Notes under the pieces: generated by a model
Told to the model about the DNA's origin: nothing
Databases searched by the model: none
The model's input: the letters and a program-made list of their open reading frames with translations, nothing else
Program-made: the position numbers and the translations under genes
Shown here: piece by piece, positions 45,820 to 53,419 of the stretch
Position numbering within the stretch: the first letter of the stretch is position 1
How the letters are laid out: each line of letters begins with the position of its first letter
Source of the DNA: Prevotella melaninogenica
GTDB taxonomy: Bacteria > Bacteroidota > Bacteroidia > Bacteroidales > Bacteroidaceae
DNA length: 64,000 nucleotides
Assembly (NCBI RefSeq): GCF_003609775.1
Contig: NZ_AP018050.1
Location: 1,280,923-1,344,922 of the forward strand
Direction: 5' to 3'

Positions 45820-45873
45820 CATTCCGTTATAACGAGAGATTAGAAATAAACATAAATAAAGAACAAAATCAAA

Positions 45874-46152
45874 ATGACGAAAGCAGATATCATCAATGAG
45901 ATAGCAACGTCTACTGGCATTGCCAAGAAGGACGTTTCAGCTGTGGTTGAGTCTTTTATGGAAACTATCAAAGACAGTTTGTTGGAGAAGAAAGAAAATG
46001 TATACCTTCGTGGCTTCGGTAGCTTTATCGTTAAGCACCGTGCGGAAAAGACAGCTCGTAACATCTCAAAAAACACGACTATCACTATCCCAGCTCACGA
46101 TTTCCCAAGCTTCAAGCCTGCAAAGACTTTCATCGAGGATATGAAGAAATAA
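45874..46152 (+). CDS. HU family DNA-binding protein
   Basis: The 92-aa histone-like protein has the N-terminal helical pair (TKADIINEIATSTGIAKKDV) and the signature VYLRGFGSFIVKHRAEKTARN that leads into the DNA-binding beta-arm. The arm continues NISKNTTITIPAHDFPSFKPAK, lacking the classic RNPxT tip (ARNISKN instead). It bends and compacts DNA as a dimer. The downstream neighbours are a 29-aa basic protein and an RNase E/G gene, a gene order I recall as common in Bacteroidota. Confidence 0.93.
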   Translation: MTKADIINEIATSTGIAKKDVSAVVESFMETIKDSLLEKKENVYLRGFGSFIVKHRAEKTARNISKNTTITIPAHDFPSFKPAKTFIEDMKK

Positions 46153-46194
46153 ATTAAACATAAATACAATAACAATTTAAAACAATTTAAAGCT

Positions 46195-46284
46195 ATGCCA
46201 AACGGAAAGAAGAAAAAGGGACACAAGATGGCTACGCACAAGCGTAAAAAGAGATTAAGAAAGAACAGACATAAGAGCAAGTAA
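46195..46284 (+). CDS. 29-aa highly basic protein, probable ribosomal-type small protein
   Basis: The tiny gene starts 42 bp after the HU gene and encodes MPNGKKKKGHKMATHKRKKR followed by LRKNRHKSK; more than half of the residues are Lys, Arg or His. Such composition is typical of ribosome-associated peptides. It resembles the very short basic protein I recall as part of the Bacteroidota large ribosomal subunit (bL38), but I cannot confirm the match here. Similar peptides seem conserved upstream of RNase E/G in the phylum. It is too short for many gene finders. Confidence 0.7.
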   Translation: MPNGKKKKGHKMATHKRKKRLRKNRHKSK

Positions 46285-46470
46285 GCCCCAAGGCTGAAAG
46301 ACTTATAACTGACTTTCAAAAATATGGCGGGGCGTGTCATCGCAATATACTTCTCTTCCCTGGAAGTGCGACGGCAGGTTCCGCATTTTTATTTTACCTA
46401 TATGTATCTTTTAGCATAGTTCATGATAACTTATATAATTGCTAAAAGGTAGGTATAACAAACGAAGAAG
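46285..46470 (+). other. Structured, G+C-richer leader upstream of the RNase E/G gene
   Basis: The 186 bp between the 29-aa gene and the RNase gene include a conspicuously G+C-rich stretch (46323-46386). Partly self-complementary segments (TGCG...CGCA) are followed by TTTTTATTTT. It may be a terminator or an autoregulatory leader, as known for E. coli rne; this is inference. Confidence 0.35.
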
Positions 46471-48042
46471 ATGACAAGCGAAGTAATTATTGATGCCCAA
46501 CCGAAAGAGATTTCGATAGCGCTGCTCGAAGACAAGCGTCTGGTTGAATACCAGCGTGAGCCAAGAGAAGCCAGTTTCTCGGTTGGAAACATCTACGTGG
46601 CAAAGGTTAAGAAACTGATGCCAGGGCTTAACGCCTGCTTTGTAGATGTAGGTTATGAGCGTGACGCCTTTCTTCATTATCTTGACTTAGGGAGCCAATT
46701 CAACTCCTATGCGAAGTATCTGAAACAGGTTCAGAGTGACCGCAAGAAACTTTATCCCATTCAGAAAGCCACTCGCCTACCCGACTTGCAAAAGGACGGA
46801 ACTGTTCAAAACACATTGCAGGTAGGACAAGAGGTGATGGTACAGATTGTTAAAGAACCCATTTCCACCAAAGGACCTCGCCTTACAGGCGAAATATCAT
46901 TCGCTGGCAGATTCCTGGTGCTTATACCATTCGGGCATAAAGTTAGCGTATCATCTAAAATCAAAAGCGGAGAAGAACGTGCACGTCTCAAGCAACTCAT
47001 ACAGAGTATTACGCCAAAGAATTTCGGTGTAATTGTCCGTACTGTAGCTGAAGGTAAACGCGTTGCCGAGCTTGATGCTGAGATGAAAGTCCTATTGAGC
47101 CGATGGAATGAAGCAATCACAAAACTGCAAAAGACACAGGAACGTCCTCAACTTGTTTTTGAGGAGACTGGACGTGCTGTTGCTATGCTGCGTGACCTCT
47201 TCAATCCAACCTACGAAAACATCTACGTCAACGACGACGAGATTTGCACTGCCGTTCGACACTATGTCTCTCTAATAGCCCCTGAAAAGGCGGGCATCGT
47301 GAAGAAGTACACTGGTAAGGTGCCAATCTTCGACAACTTTGACGTTACGAAGCAAATTAAATCCAGCTTCGGCAAGACCATCAATTATGGTCATGGCTGC
47401 TACCTCATCATTGAACACACTGAGGCAATGCACGTTGTGGATGTGAATAGTGGAAACAGAACAAAAGAAAAAGCACAGGAACAGAATGCTCTTGACACCA
47501 ACCTTGGTGCTGCCGATGAGTTAGCTCGCCAGCTTCGACTGCGTGATATGGGTGGAATCATTGTCGTTGACTTCATCGACATGAATCTTGCTGAAGACCG
47601 CCAGATGCTGTACGAGCGTATGTGTAAGAATATGCAGAAGGACCGTGCACGTCACAACATCCTTCCACTTAGCAAGTTCGGACTTATGCAGATTACTCGC
47701 CAGCGTGTACGCCCAGTGATGGACGTAGATGTAGATGAGAACTGCCCTACTTGTTTCGGTAGTGGCAAGATTCGTTCAAGCATCCTCTTTACTGATCAGT
47801 TGGAGCGTAAGATTGACCGATTGGTTAATAAGGTTGGAGTAAAGAAATTCTATTTGCACGTTCATCCATACGTTGCAGCTTACATTAACAAGGGTTTTAT
47901 TTCCATGAAACGTAAGTGGCAAATGAAGTATGGTTGGGGTGTGAATATCATTCCTTCACAAAAACTTGCCTATTTGCAGTATGAGTTCTATGACGCAAAA
48001 CAGCAGTTCATTGATATGAAGGAACAGAACGACAATTCCTGA
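46471..48042 (+). CDS. rng: Ribonuclease E/G family protein
   Basis: The 523-aa endoribonuclease has the S1 domain at about 35-125 (NIYVAKVKKLMPGLNACFVDVGYERDAFLH, interrupted by an insertion). The DNase I-like catalytic domain carries metal-binding Asp residues in MHVVDVNSG and GGIIVVDFIDM. The zinc-link CPTCFGSGK (CPxCxGxG, about 428-436) dimerises the enzyme. The length matches RNase G rather than RNase E, since there is no long degradosome tail. It processes rRNA and degrades mRNA. It lies downstream of HU and the 29-aa basic protein on the same strand and ends at a strong terminator. Confidence 0.95.
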   Translation: MTSEVIIDAQPKEISIALLEDKRLVEYQREPREASFSVGNIYVAKVKKLMPGLNACFVDVGYERDAFLHYLDLGSQFNSYAKYLKQVQSDRKKLYPIQKATRLPDLQKDGTVQNTLQVGQEVMVQIVKEPISTKGPRLTGEISFAGRFLVLIPFGHKVSVSSKIKSGEERARLKQLIQSITPKNFGVIVRTVAEGKRVAELDAEMKVLLSRWNEAITKLQKTQERPQLVFEETGRAVAMLRDLFNPTYENIYVNDDEICTAVRHYVSLIAPEKAGIVKKYTGKVPIFDNFDVTKQIKSSFGKTINYGHGCYLIIEHTEAMHVVDVNSGNRTKEKAQEQNALDTNLGAADELARQLRLRDMGGIIVVDFIDMNLAEDRQMLYERMCKNMQKDRARHNILPLSKFGLMQITRQRVRPVMDVDVDENCPTCFGSGKIRSSILFTDQLERKIDRLVNKVGVKKFYLHVHPYVAAYINKGFISMKRKWQMKYGWGVNIIPSQKLAYLQYEFYDAKQQFIDMKEQNDNS

Positions 48043-48087
48043 ACAAACTACTAAGTCGTTAGATAAAACGAAAGGTTTACAACATTA

Positions 48088-48125
48088 GAAATCCGCCACC
48101 TATTATATATAAGGTGGCGGATTTC
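48088..48125 (+). terminator. Intrinsic terminator of the RNase G gene
   Basis: A 14-bp perfect stem (GAAATCCGCCACCT) and a 10-nt A/T loop are followed by TTTTTTT. Confidence 0.92.
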
Positions 48126-48209
48126 TTTTTTTCTCTACTTTTCATATTTCATAAAAACATAGACTTCAAACCTAAGAGAAAGTCAATTTGTCAACAATTT
48201 TCCTCTCTT

Positions 48210-48319
48210 CGATTTTTATTAAGGCTTAATTACACTCGAATTAACGCTCAATTGACTTCTAAAAGATGCCCTTTTGAGGTCTTACTAACGCCCTTTTGAA
48301 GCCTAACTAAGCACCTTTA
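48210..48319 (-). repeat. Family-1 22-nt modular palindrome array, copy E
   Basis: Read on the minus strand, five units start at 48319, 48297, 48275, 48253 and 48231, with GTTACAAAG 18 nt before unit 1. Unit 2 is AAAAGGGCGTTAGTAA and unit 3 AAAAGGGCATCTTTTA. Confidence 0.9.
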
Positions 48320-48439
48320 ACAAACCAACTTTGTAACTATCTAATAACAAAAGAGTTACAAAGGAACGTAAAACTGTGTTTTTAAGCACCATTAAGAGGA
48401 TTAAAGGACAAAAAATGTTAAGTATTTTCATAACTGTAA

Positions 48440-48479
48440 AACGCCCTCACTTGTCATCATTCAAACAAGTGAGGGCGTT
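48440..48479. terminator. Terminator of the AlaX-amylase unit
   Basis: A 15-bp perfect stem (AACGCCCTCACTTGT) with a 10-nt loop has T-rich sequence on both sides. Confidence 0.85.
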
Positions 48480-48502
48480 GTTTTTATTGATAGAGAAATG
48501 AA

Positions 48503-48970
48503 TTAAGCAGAAATTACCTTAAAGCGAATGCGAAAAGTGCGCTTTTGCTCGTCCCAATTAGTCCCTAACATTTCAAAACGACCAATCTGAGCCGTTGAAC
48601 GAACGTGCTTGCCAATACAAAGACAAACGTCAAAATCACCAATACGAACCAGACGCAACATCTCTGAAGCATCCTCTGGGAGTTTATCAATCGAAACACC
48701 CTCAGGGATGTTATTGCGGTCAACCATTTCGAATGTTACTGGAAGGTCTTCAGCAATCAGACGATTCATCTCAACCTCTATCGCCTTTTCCTCTTTACGA
48801 TCAGGCTTATGATCAAGGATGAAAGTCATCTTGCTCTTCTTCCGTTCGATGTGAGCATTGTTGCTGCGCTCTGTGCCAAACATACGAATCATCACCTGAT
48901 TCAGCAAGTGTTCTGCTGTATGAGCAGGAGGAAACTCCTCTTTATTGTGTGAATTTAAAACGTAGTCCAT
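48503..48970 (-). CDS. AlaX-like trans-editing (threonyl/alanyl-tRNA synthetase SAD-domain) protein
   Basis: The 155-aa protein has the first zinc motif of the editing domain in PPAHTAEHLLNQ (His17 and His21, HxxxH) and the second in DVCLCIGKHV (Cys and His, CxxxH). These are the four ligands of the ThrRS/AlaRS second additional domain. Free-standing members hydrolyse mischarged tRNA, usually Ser- or Gly-tRNA(Ala). The usual GRxxHH segments are divergent, so the exact substrate is open. It starts 6 bp after the GH13 gene stop and is cotranscribed with it. Confidence 0.82.
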   Translation of the reverse strand: MDYVLNSHNKEEFPPAHTAEHLLNQVMIRMFGTERSNNAHIERKKSKMTFILDHKPDRKEEKAIEVEMNRLIAEDLPVTFEMVDRNNIPEGVSIDKLPEDASEMLRLVRIGDFDVCLCIGKHVRSTAQIGRFEMLGTNWDEQKRTFRIRFKVISA

Positions 48971-48976
48971 GGTCTT

Positions 48977-50668
48977 CTACTTTATATTAAACTTGTAAAT
49001 TCTACCATAGTTCGCCTCTATATCTAATGCTACTTGACCATCGCACTTCAACTCTACAACCTTTGTAAAACCTGAAAGCAAGTCAGTCATCTCAACTGTC
49101 TTCTCTGGAATACCGAGGAAGTCGAATGCATGAGTAGGGATAGTGACATTGATTTGTACCCGTTCTTGATCGAAGTTAGCAACAACCAATAACACTTCAT
49201 CATCTGCCTTACGTAAGAAAGCAAACTGTTTATGAGGATTAAACTGGTGACTCTGATGATTGACATACATTAAATCAAAGGTCAGTCCCTCACGTACAGC
49301 TTTCTCGCGATTGCAGAAACGGAGAATTCCTTGATAAACAAGCGAAAGCTTCTTTTCGTCAGTAGTCAAAGCTTTACGATTGAAGAAACCTTTATAGATA
49401 GCGTCACTCGTCCAGTAATCAAAGATTGTTGAACGACCGTCCTGACCTGAAAATCCTTCCTTATCCATACCTTTTTCGCCAAACTCCTGTCCTGCATAAA
49501 CCATAACAGGATTCTGCTGAAGAAGAGCAGAGACAATCATACCGGGAACTCCCTTCCAAGGATTACCTGCAAAGAAATCAGAAGCAATACGCTGCTCGTC
49601 ATGATTCTCAAGGAAATAAAGCATGTGGTCGCGAATATCATCAACCTTTTGCCACTCATGCGTAATAGAAGAAGCAGGACGCTCGTCGCACATCACACCA
49701 CGAATACAGTCGTACATTCCCACCTTATCATAGAGATAGTCGAAACCTGACTCAACATACATACGATATTGATTAGGATCATAGACCTCACCAATGAATA
49801 TCATCTCAGGATAACGCTCCTTCACCTGCTGTGTTGCGTAAGCCCAAAACTCATGCGGAACCATCTCAGCCATGTCACAACGGAAGCCATCAACGCCCTT
49901 TGCTGCCCAGAAAAGAAGAATATCAGTCATCTTCTTCCATGTAGAAGGAAGAGGATGATAGTGATAACTTCTACCGCCTGCATCACAATAGTCTACACCA
50001 TAATTTAGCTTTACAGTTTCATACCAATCGTTCTGCTGTGGATGAGCGTCGAAGCGGTCGTTACCAGTGCATTTTGCTGGGAACTCATAATAAGCCTCAG
50101 CATCATGAGCATAGACATTATCAACAACCCCAGAAAGGTTAAGCTGTTCGCCCGGACAGTAATAGAAATTGTTCTGAGCATCGAAATGCTTACCTGTATC
50201 ATCATCTTCTCCAAGGTCTTCAACACCCTGTGGCTTAGCAATACTCTTGTATTGGCGAGCAACATGATTAGGCACAAAGTCAATGATAATCTTCATACCT
50301 TCAGCATGAGTGCGGGCAACAAGAGCCTCAAACTCTGCCATACGTGCATCTACATCTACCGCAATATCTGGGTCGATATCATAATAATCGGTAATAGCAT
50401 AAGGCGAACCAGCACGTCCCTTTACAACACGAGAGTTCTGTGTAGGAATACCGAAGGATGAATAATCAGTACATGTAGCATGACGGATAACTCCTGTGTA
50501 CCAAAGATGAGTGACACCGAGGTCATGGATTCGACGTAGCACCTCCTTGTCGAAGTCATTCATCTTTCCTGCTCCGTTCTCTGCTAAGGTACCATTCTCC
50601 TTCTTTGTAAGATTCTTATTACCGAAAGTACGGGTGAAGACTTGGTAGATAACTAATTTAGTTTTCAT
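48977..50668 (-). CDS. GH13 family alpha-amylase-type glycoside hydrolase (cytoplasmic)
   Basis: The 563-aa protein is a TIM-barrel GH13 enzyme. The conserved regions are DFVPNHVAR (region I), GVDGFRCDMAEMVP (region II, nucleophile Asp), IFIGEVYDP (region III, acid/base Glu) and FLENHDEQRIAS (region IV, transition-state Asp). A long insertion in domain B and a C-terminal beta domain complete it. No signal peptide is present, so it likely acts on intracellular glycogen or maltodextrin. The opening KLVIYQVFTRTFGNKN fits the amylase group. It is the first gene of a pair with the AlaX-like gene. Confidence 0.9.
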   Translation of the reverse strand: MKTKLVIYQVFTRTFGNKNLTKKENGTLAENGAGKMNDFDKEVLRRIHDLGVTHLWYTGVIRHATCTDYSSFGIPTQNSRVVKGRAGSPYAITDYYDIDPDIAVDVDARMAEFEALVARTHAEGMKIIIDFVPNHVARQYKSIAKPQGVEDLGEDDDTGKHFDAQNNFYYCPGEQLNLSGVVDNVYAHDAEAYYEFPAKCTGNDRFDAHPQQNDWYETVKLNYGVDYCDAGGRSYHYHPLPSTWKKMTDILLFWAAKGVDGFRCDMAEMVPHEFWAYATQQVKERYPEMIFIGEVYDPNQYRMYVESGFDYLYDKVGMYDCIRGVMCDERPASSITHEWQKVDDIRDHMLYFLENHDEQRIASDFFAGNPWKGVPGMIVSALLQQNPVMVYAGQEFGEKGMDKEGFSGQDGRSTIFDYWTSDAIYKGFFNRKALTTDEKKLSLVYQGILRFCNREKAVREGLTFDLMYVNHQSHQFNPHKQFAFLRKADDEVLLVVANFDQERVQINVTIPTHAFDFLGIPEKTVEMTDLLSGFTKVVELKCDGQVALDIEANYGRIYKFNIK

Positions 50669-50684
50669 ACATATAAAAGAAAGA

Positions 50685-50737
50685 AAGCCCCTCCTTCGTC
50701 CCTTCCCTAATTTAAGGAAGGGGACGGAAGAGGGGTT
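50685..50737 (-). terminator. Terminator after fabD
   Basis: A long imperfect G+C-rich hairpin (AAGCCCCTCCTTCGTCCCTT with its partner) lies between fabD and the amylase gene. Confidence 0.7.
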
Positions 50738-50760
50738 ATTCGCTTAATAATAATGTAGGA

Positions 50761-51645
50761 TTATACACCGTGTGCATTAACGGTCTTGTCGATGCGACCA
50801 AGCATACCCTGCAAAGCAGCACCAGGTCCGCACTCAACGAACTCTGTAGCACCATCAGCGATCATATTCTGTGCGCTCTTTGTCCAACGTACGCTTGATG
50901 TAAGCTGAGCGATGAGATTCTTCTGAATCTCTGCTGGATCAGTGTGTGGCAAAGCATCTACATTCTGATAAACAGGGCACTTTGGTGCATTGAATGTAGT
51001 TGCCTCAATAGCTGCCTGCAATTCGTCCTTAGCTGGCTGCATCAATGGAGAGTGGAAAGCACCACCCACCTTCAATGGCAATGCACGCTTAGCACCAGCT
51101 TCCTTCATCAACTCGCAAGCCTCATTGATACCCTCTGTTGAACCAGAGATAACCAACTGACCAGGGCAGTTAAAGTTAGCAGCAACGCAAACCTTACCAT
51201 CCTTTGAAACTGATGCACAGATTTCCTCAACTTTCTCATCAGCCAAACCAATAATAGCTGCCATAGTACCCGGATTCTGCTCACAAGCCTTCTGCATAGC
51301 ATTAGCACGCGCTGCAACAAGTTTCAAACCGTCTTCGAAACTCAGTGCACCAGCTGCTACAAGTGCAGAGAACTCACCCAAAGAGTGACCTGCTACCATA
51401 TCAGGCTTGAACTCATCACCTAAGCAAAGAGCTGAAATAACGCTATGGAGGAATACTGCAGGCTGAGTAACCTTAGTTTCTTTCAACTGCTCGTCTGTAC
51501 CAGCAAACATAATCTCGGTTATCTTGAAGCCAAGAATCTCGTCAGCCTTATCGAAAAGTTCCTTTGCTAATGGGTTGTTGTCATAGAGGTCCTTACCCAT
51601 ACCAACAAACTGAGATCCCTGTCCAGGGAATACAAATGCTTTCAT
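50761..51645 (-). CDS. fabD: Malonyl-CoA:ACP transacylase
   Basis: The 294-aa enzyme moves malonyl groups from CoA to acyl carrier protein, feeding fatty acid elongation. The start MKAFVFPGQGSQFVGMGKDLY is the textbook FabD N terminus. The nucleophile Ser sits in VAGHSLGEFSALVAAG (about 84-99), an Arg in VAARANAMQ (about 110-118), and the catalytic His in GGAFHSPLM. The -7 box is at 51686-51693. A near copy of its promoter and first codons is found 1,680 bp upstream, separated by an inserted nuclease gene. Confidence 0.96.
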   Translation of the reverse strand: MKAFVFPGQGSQFVGMGKDLYDNNPLAKELFDKADEILGFKITEIMFAGTDEQLKETKVTQPAVFLHSVISALCLGDEFKPDMVAGHSLGEFSALVAAGALSFEDGLKLVAARANAMQKACEQNPGTMAAIIGLADEKVEEICASVSKDGKVCVAANFNCPGQLVISGSTEGINEACELMKEAGAKRALPLKVGGAFHSPLMQPAKDELQAAIEATTFNAPKCPVYQNVDALPHTDPAEIQKNLIAQLTSSVRWTKSAQNMIADGATEFVECGPGAALQGMLGRIDKTVNAHGV

Positions 51646-51710
51646 ATACTATTGAATTGTTTAATTATTAATATTCTACAGTGTGCAAAGGTACAGAAAA
51701 GAAAGGAGAT
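51593..51710 (-). repeat. Direct repeat 1: fabD 5' end and promoter (native copy)
   Basis: This stretch aligns without gaps to 53273-53390, offset exactly 1,680 bp. The promoter half (51641-51700) is nearly identical; the coding part is diverged. The two copies flank the nuclease gene. Confidence 0.85.
51686..51693 (-). promoter_or_regulatory. Bacteroidota -7 box for fabD
   Basis: The minus strand reads TACCTTTG followed by CAC, about 41 nt before the ATG. The same box, as TATCTTTG, exists in the upstream duplicate. Confidence 0.7.
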
Positions 51711-51773
51711 AGAAAAGAAACTAAGTAAAAAACACTATCTGGGTTGCATCACACTCCCCTCTCATAAATATAA

Positions 51774-52961
51774 TTAATTGGTATTCATCTTATCTTGTAC
51801 TAACTTTATTAAAGCTACTAACTCTGCATAACCAAGTTCTATTGTAGTATATTTCCAACAATACCACCATATATTATCATCAGTTTTCCAGCCTTCTAAC
51901 TCTCTTTCCTCCAATAAAGATTCACAATACTTCTTTACTTCTGGTATAAGCTGTTCACTTACATAATGTCTACCAAAACCAATATAAATATTCTTATTCT
52001 GAAGATTTTGTTCTATAAGCACTGCTATTTTGTACTTTTCACTATAAGGCAATATTATTCCTGTCTTGAGATAGTTATCATCATTACTATGGTGTAACAA
52101 TTCAAGAGTATTAAACTCCACACCCAACTTAATACTCCATTCTTCAAATATTTTTTTATATGCCTCTATCATTAAAGCATCTATATAACCTGACAAGTTA
52201 TCTATCGCACTCTTATTAGCTTTCAAAGCAAGAAGCTGTTCTTCTCCGTTTTTATCTTCAAGTTGTAAACTTGAGGTTATAAGATTCTTAATATTTGGAT
52301 CCATCTTTTTGTATTTATAATTGTTTGTCAATTGTATTAAATAAGCTTTATACTGGTAAATACCAGAAGCCAAGTCTTCCTCCTTACGTGGTATCTCTTG
52401 ATAATATTCATCTAACCAGTCTATTATATTCTCTTTATAAGAAATATCAACATATCGAGGCTCAGTAGAAAAAGTATCTTTAAAATCTCCCCAAGTCTGT
52501 TTAGATGCATGTTCATATTGCGTACGCGTAATGTAAATAACAAAAATCTTAGATAACGAATAACCAAGGCTATTACACTTTTCGATATACCTACTTAACT
52601 GTTTTGGTTGCTCTTTTGCTCCATGTATCTTATTCTCTATAATAATAGCATACTTATTATGTTCACAAATAAGACCATCAATTCTATACCTCTCAGATGT
52701 AATCTGAGGTGAAACCACACTTTCTTCATCAAAATCGAATCTCCTATCATATCTCCTTTTTAAGAAACTAATAAAAGAATGTAAAGTAGTTTTATCCCGA
52801 AGCAGGTTTACCAATATCCGACTATGAGCATTCTCATCTGCCCAAACTTCTTCCAATAAATTAAATTTATATGGAAGTTTATTTAATTTTTCACCTAACA
52901 ACTTCGTTAGTATTAACAACTCTTTGTGACCTAATGGTCTAAACAAATTATTTGGCATCAC
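51774..52961 (-). CDS. PD-(D/E)XK nuclease family protein (probable accessory or defence gene)
   Basis: The 395-aa protein has an N-terminal nuclease domain. Glu43 lies in ADENAHSRIL, Asp95 in YRIDGLICE, and Glu109-x-Lys111 in AIIIENKIHG, followed by Gln118/Gln121 in the helix EQPKQLSRY. This is the order E, D, ExK, Q of the PD-(D/E)XK superfamily, close to the PDDEXK_4 type. The remaining ~250 residues are helical without a known motif. Such lone nucleases often occur in defence or mobile loci. The gene sits between two copies of the fabD promoter, so it is an insertion; by eye it is more A+T-rich than fabD. Confidence 0.8.
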   Translation of the reverse strand: MMPNNLFRPLGHKELLILTKLLGEKLNKLPYKFNLLEEVWADENAHSRILVNLLRDKTTLHSFISFLKRRYDRRFDFDEESVVSPQITSERYRIDGLICEHNKYAIIIENKIHGAKEQPKQLSRYIEKCNSLGYSLSKIFVIYITRTQYEHASKQTWGDFKDTFSTEPRYVDISYKENIIDWLDEYYQEIPRKEEDLASGIYQYKAYLIQLTNNYKYKKMDPNIKNLITSSLQLEDKNGEEQLLALKANKSAIDNLSGYIDALMIEAYKKIFEEWSIKLGVEFNTLELLHHSNDDNYLKTGIILPYSEKYKIAVLIEQNLQNKNIYIGFGRHYVSEQLIPEVKKYCESLLEERELEGWKTDDNIWWYCWKYTTIELGYAELVALIKLVQDKMNTN

Positions 52962-53265
52962 GATATAATTCTTTTTATAATAGCAACTTTACACTTAAAC
53001 ACAAATCGGTCATTAGAACACAACATTCATCTATCTTACTTTCCATATTATTTCCTAACATCTTTTTTGTCGATCAGATTAGACTGTCTTATTCACTAAT
53101 GAACGACATGAGCTTGAAAGTTGCTGTCACTACTATCAGCCTAACATATAACATAAACATCTTATAATGTGTATATTACAAGAAATGTTAAAAGTGACAG
53201 CAACTAAAAACAAAATCTATTTAGGTTCTAATGATTGATTTGGATTAAAATTTAAATAAATAACA
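52962..53265. other. Region upstream of the nuclease gene with a 13-bp inverted repeat
   Basis: AGTTGCTGTCACT (53119-53131) and AGTGACAGCAACT (53193-53205) form a perfect inverted repeat 61 bp apart. No gene lies between them, and no -7 box for the nuclease gene was recognised. This may be a regulatory or recombination site. Confidence 0.5.
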
Positions 53266-53325
53266 TTATAATTTACCCATACCAACGAACAGAAAGCCCC
53301 ACTCAGAGAAATCGAATGCTTTCAT
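53266..53325 (-). pseudogene. Duplicated 5' fragment of fabD (19 codons)
   Basis: Reading from ATG at 53325, the frame gives MKAFDFSEWGFLFVGMGKL and then stops. FabD itself begins MKAFVFPGQGSQFVGMGKDL, so 13 of the first 18 positions match and the GQGSQ loop is lost. It lies directly downstream of an intact copy of the fabD promoter. It is best explained as the remnant left when the nuclease gene inserted and a second fabD 5' end was supplied. It may still be transcribed and translated. Confidence 0.85.
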
Positions 53326-53390
53326 ATTCTATTGAATTGTTTAATTATTAATATTTTACAGTGTGCAAAGATACTGAAAAGAAAGGAAAT
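53273..53390 (-). repeat. Direct repeat 2: duplicated fabD promoter and 5' end
   Basis: This is the partner of 51593-51710. The 60 bases around the promoter differ at only a few positions, among them a conserved 20-base A/T stretch upstream of the start codon. Confidence 0.85.
53366..53373 (-). promoter_or_regulatory. -7 box in the duplicated fabD promoter
   Basis: The minus strand reads TATCTTTG followed by CAC, matching TAnnTTTG. It could drive the 19-codon remnant and perhaps the nuclease gene. Confidence 0.6.
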
Positions 53391-53419
53391 CATGAAGAAA
53401 TATTCTCTAAAATAGAACA

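Larger units (their letters stand above)
45521..45873. other. Divergent promoter region between coaW and the HU gene
   Basis: The 353 bp hold -7 boxes for both genes (45720-45727 and 45812-45819). No hairpin, array or small gene stands out in the rest. Confidence 0.6.
48043..48502. other. Convergent intergenic region after the RNase G gene
   Basis: No gene was seen. Two terminators (48088-48125 and 48440-48479) flank the family-1 array copy E (48210-48319). Confidence 0.7.

Noticed and set aside
48114..48299. 61-aa open frame after the RNase G gene
   Set aside because: It overlaps the terminator and a family-1 array and starts within the terminator T-run.
53119..53205. Terminal inverted repeats of an insertion sequence
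   Set aside because: Only 61 bp lie between the arms, with no transposase gene or target duplication; kept as an unexplained inverted repeat instead.
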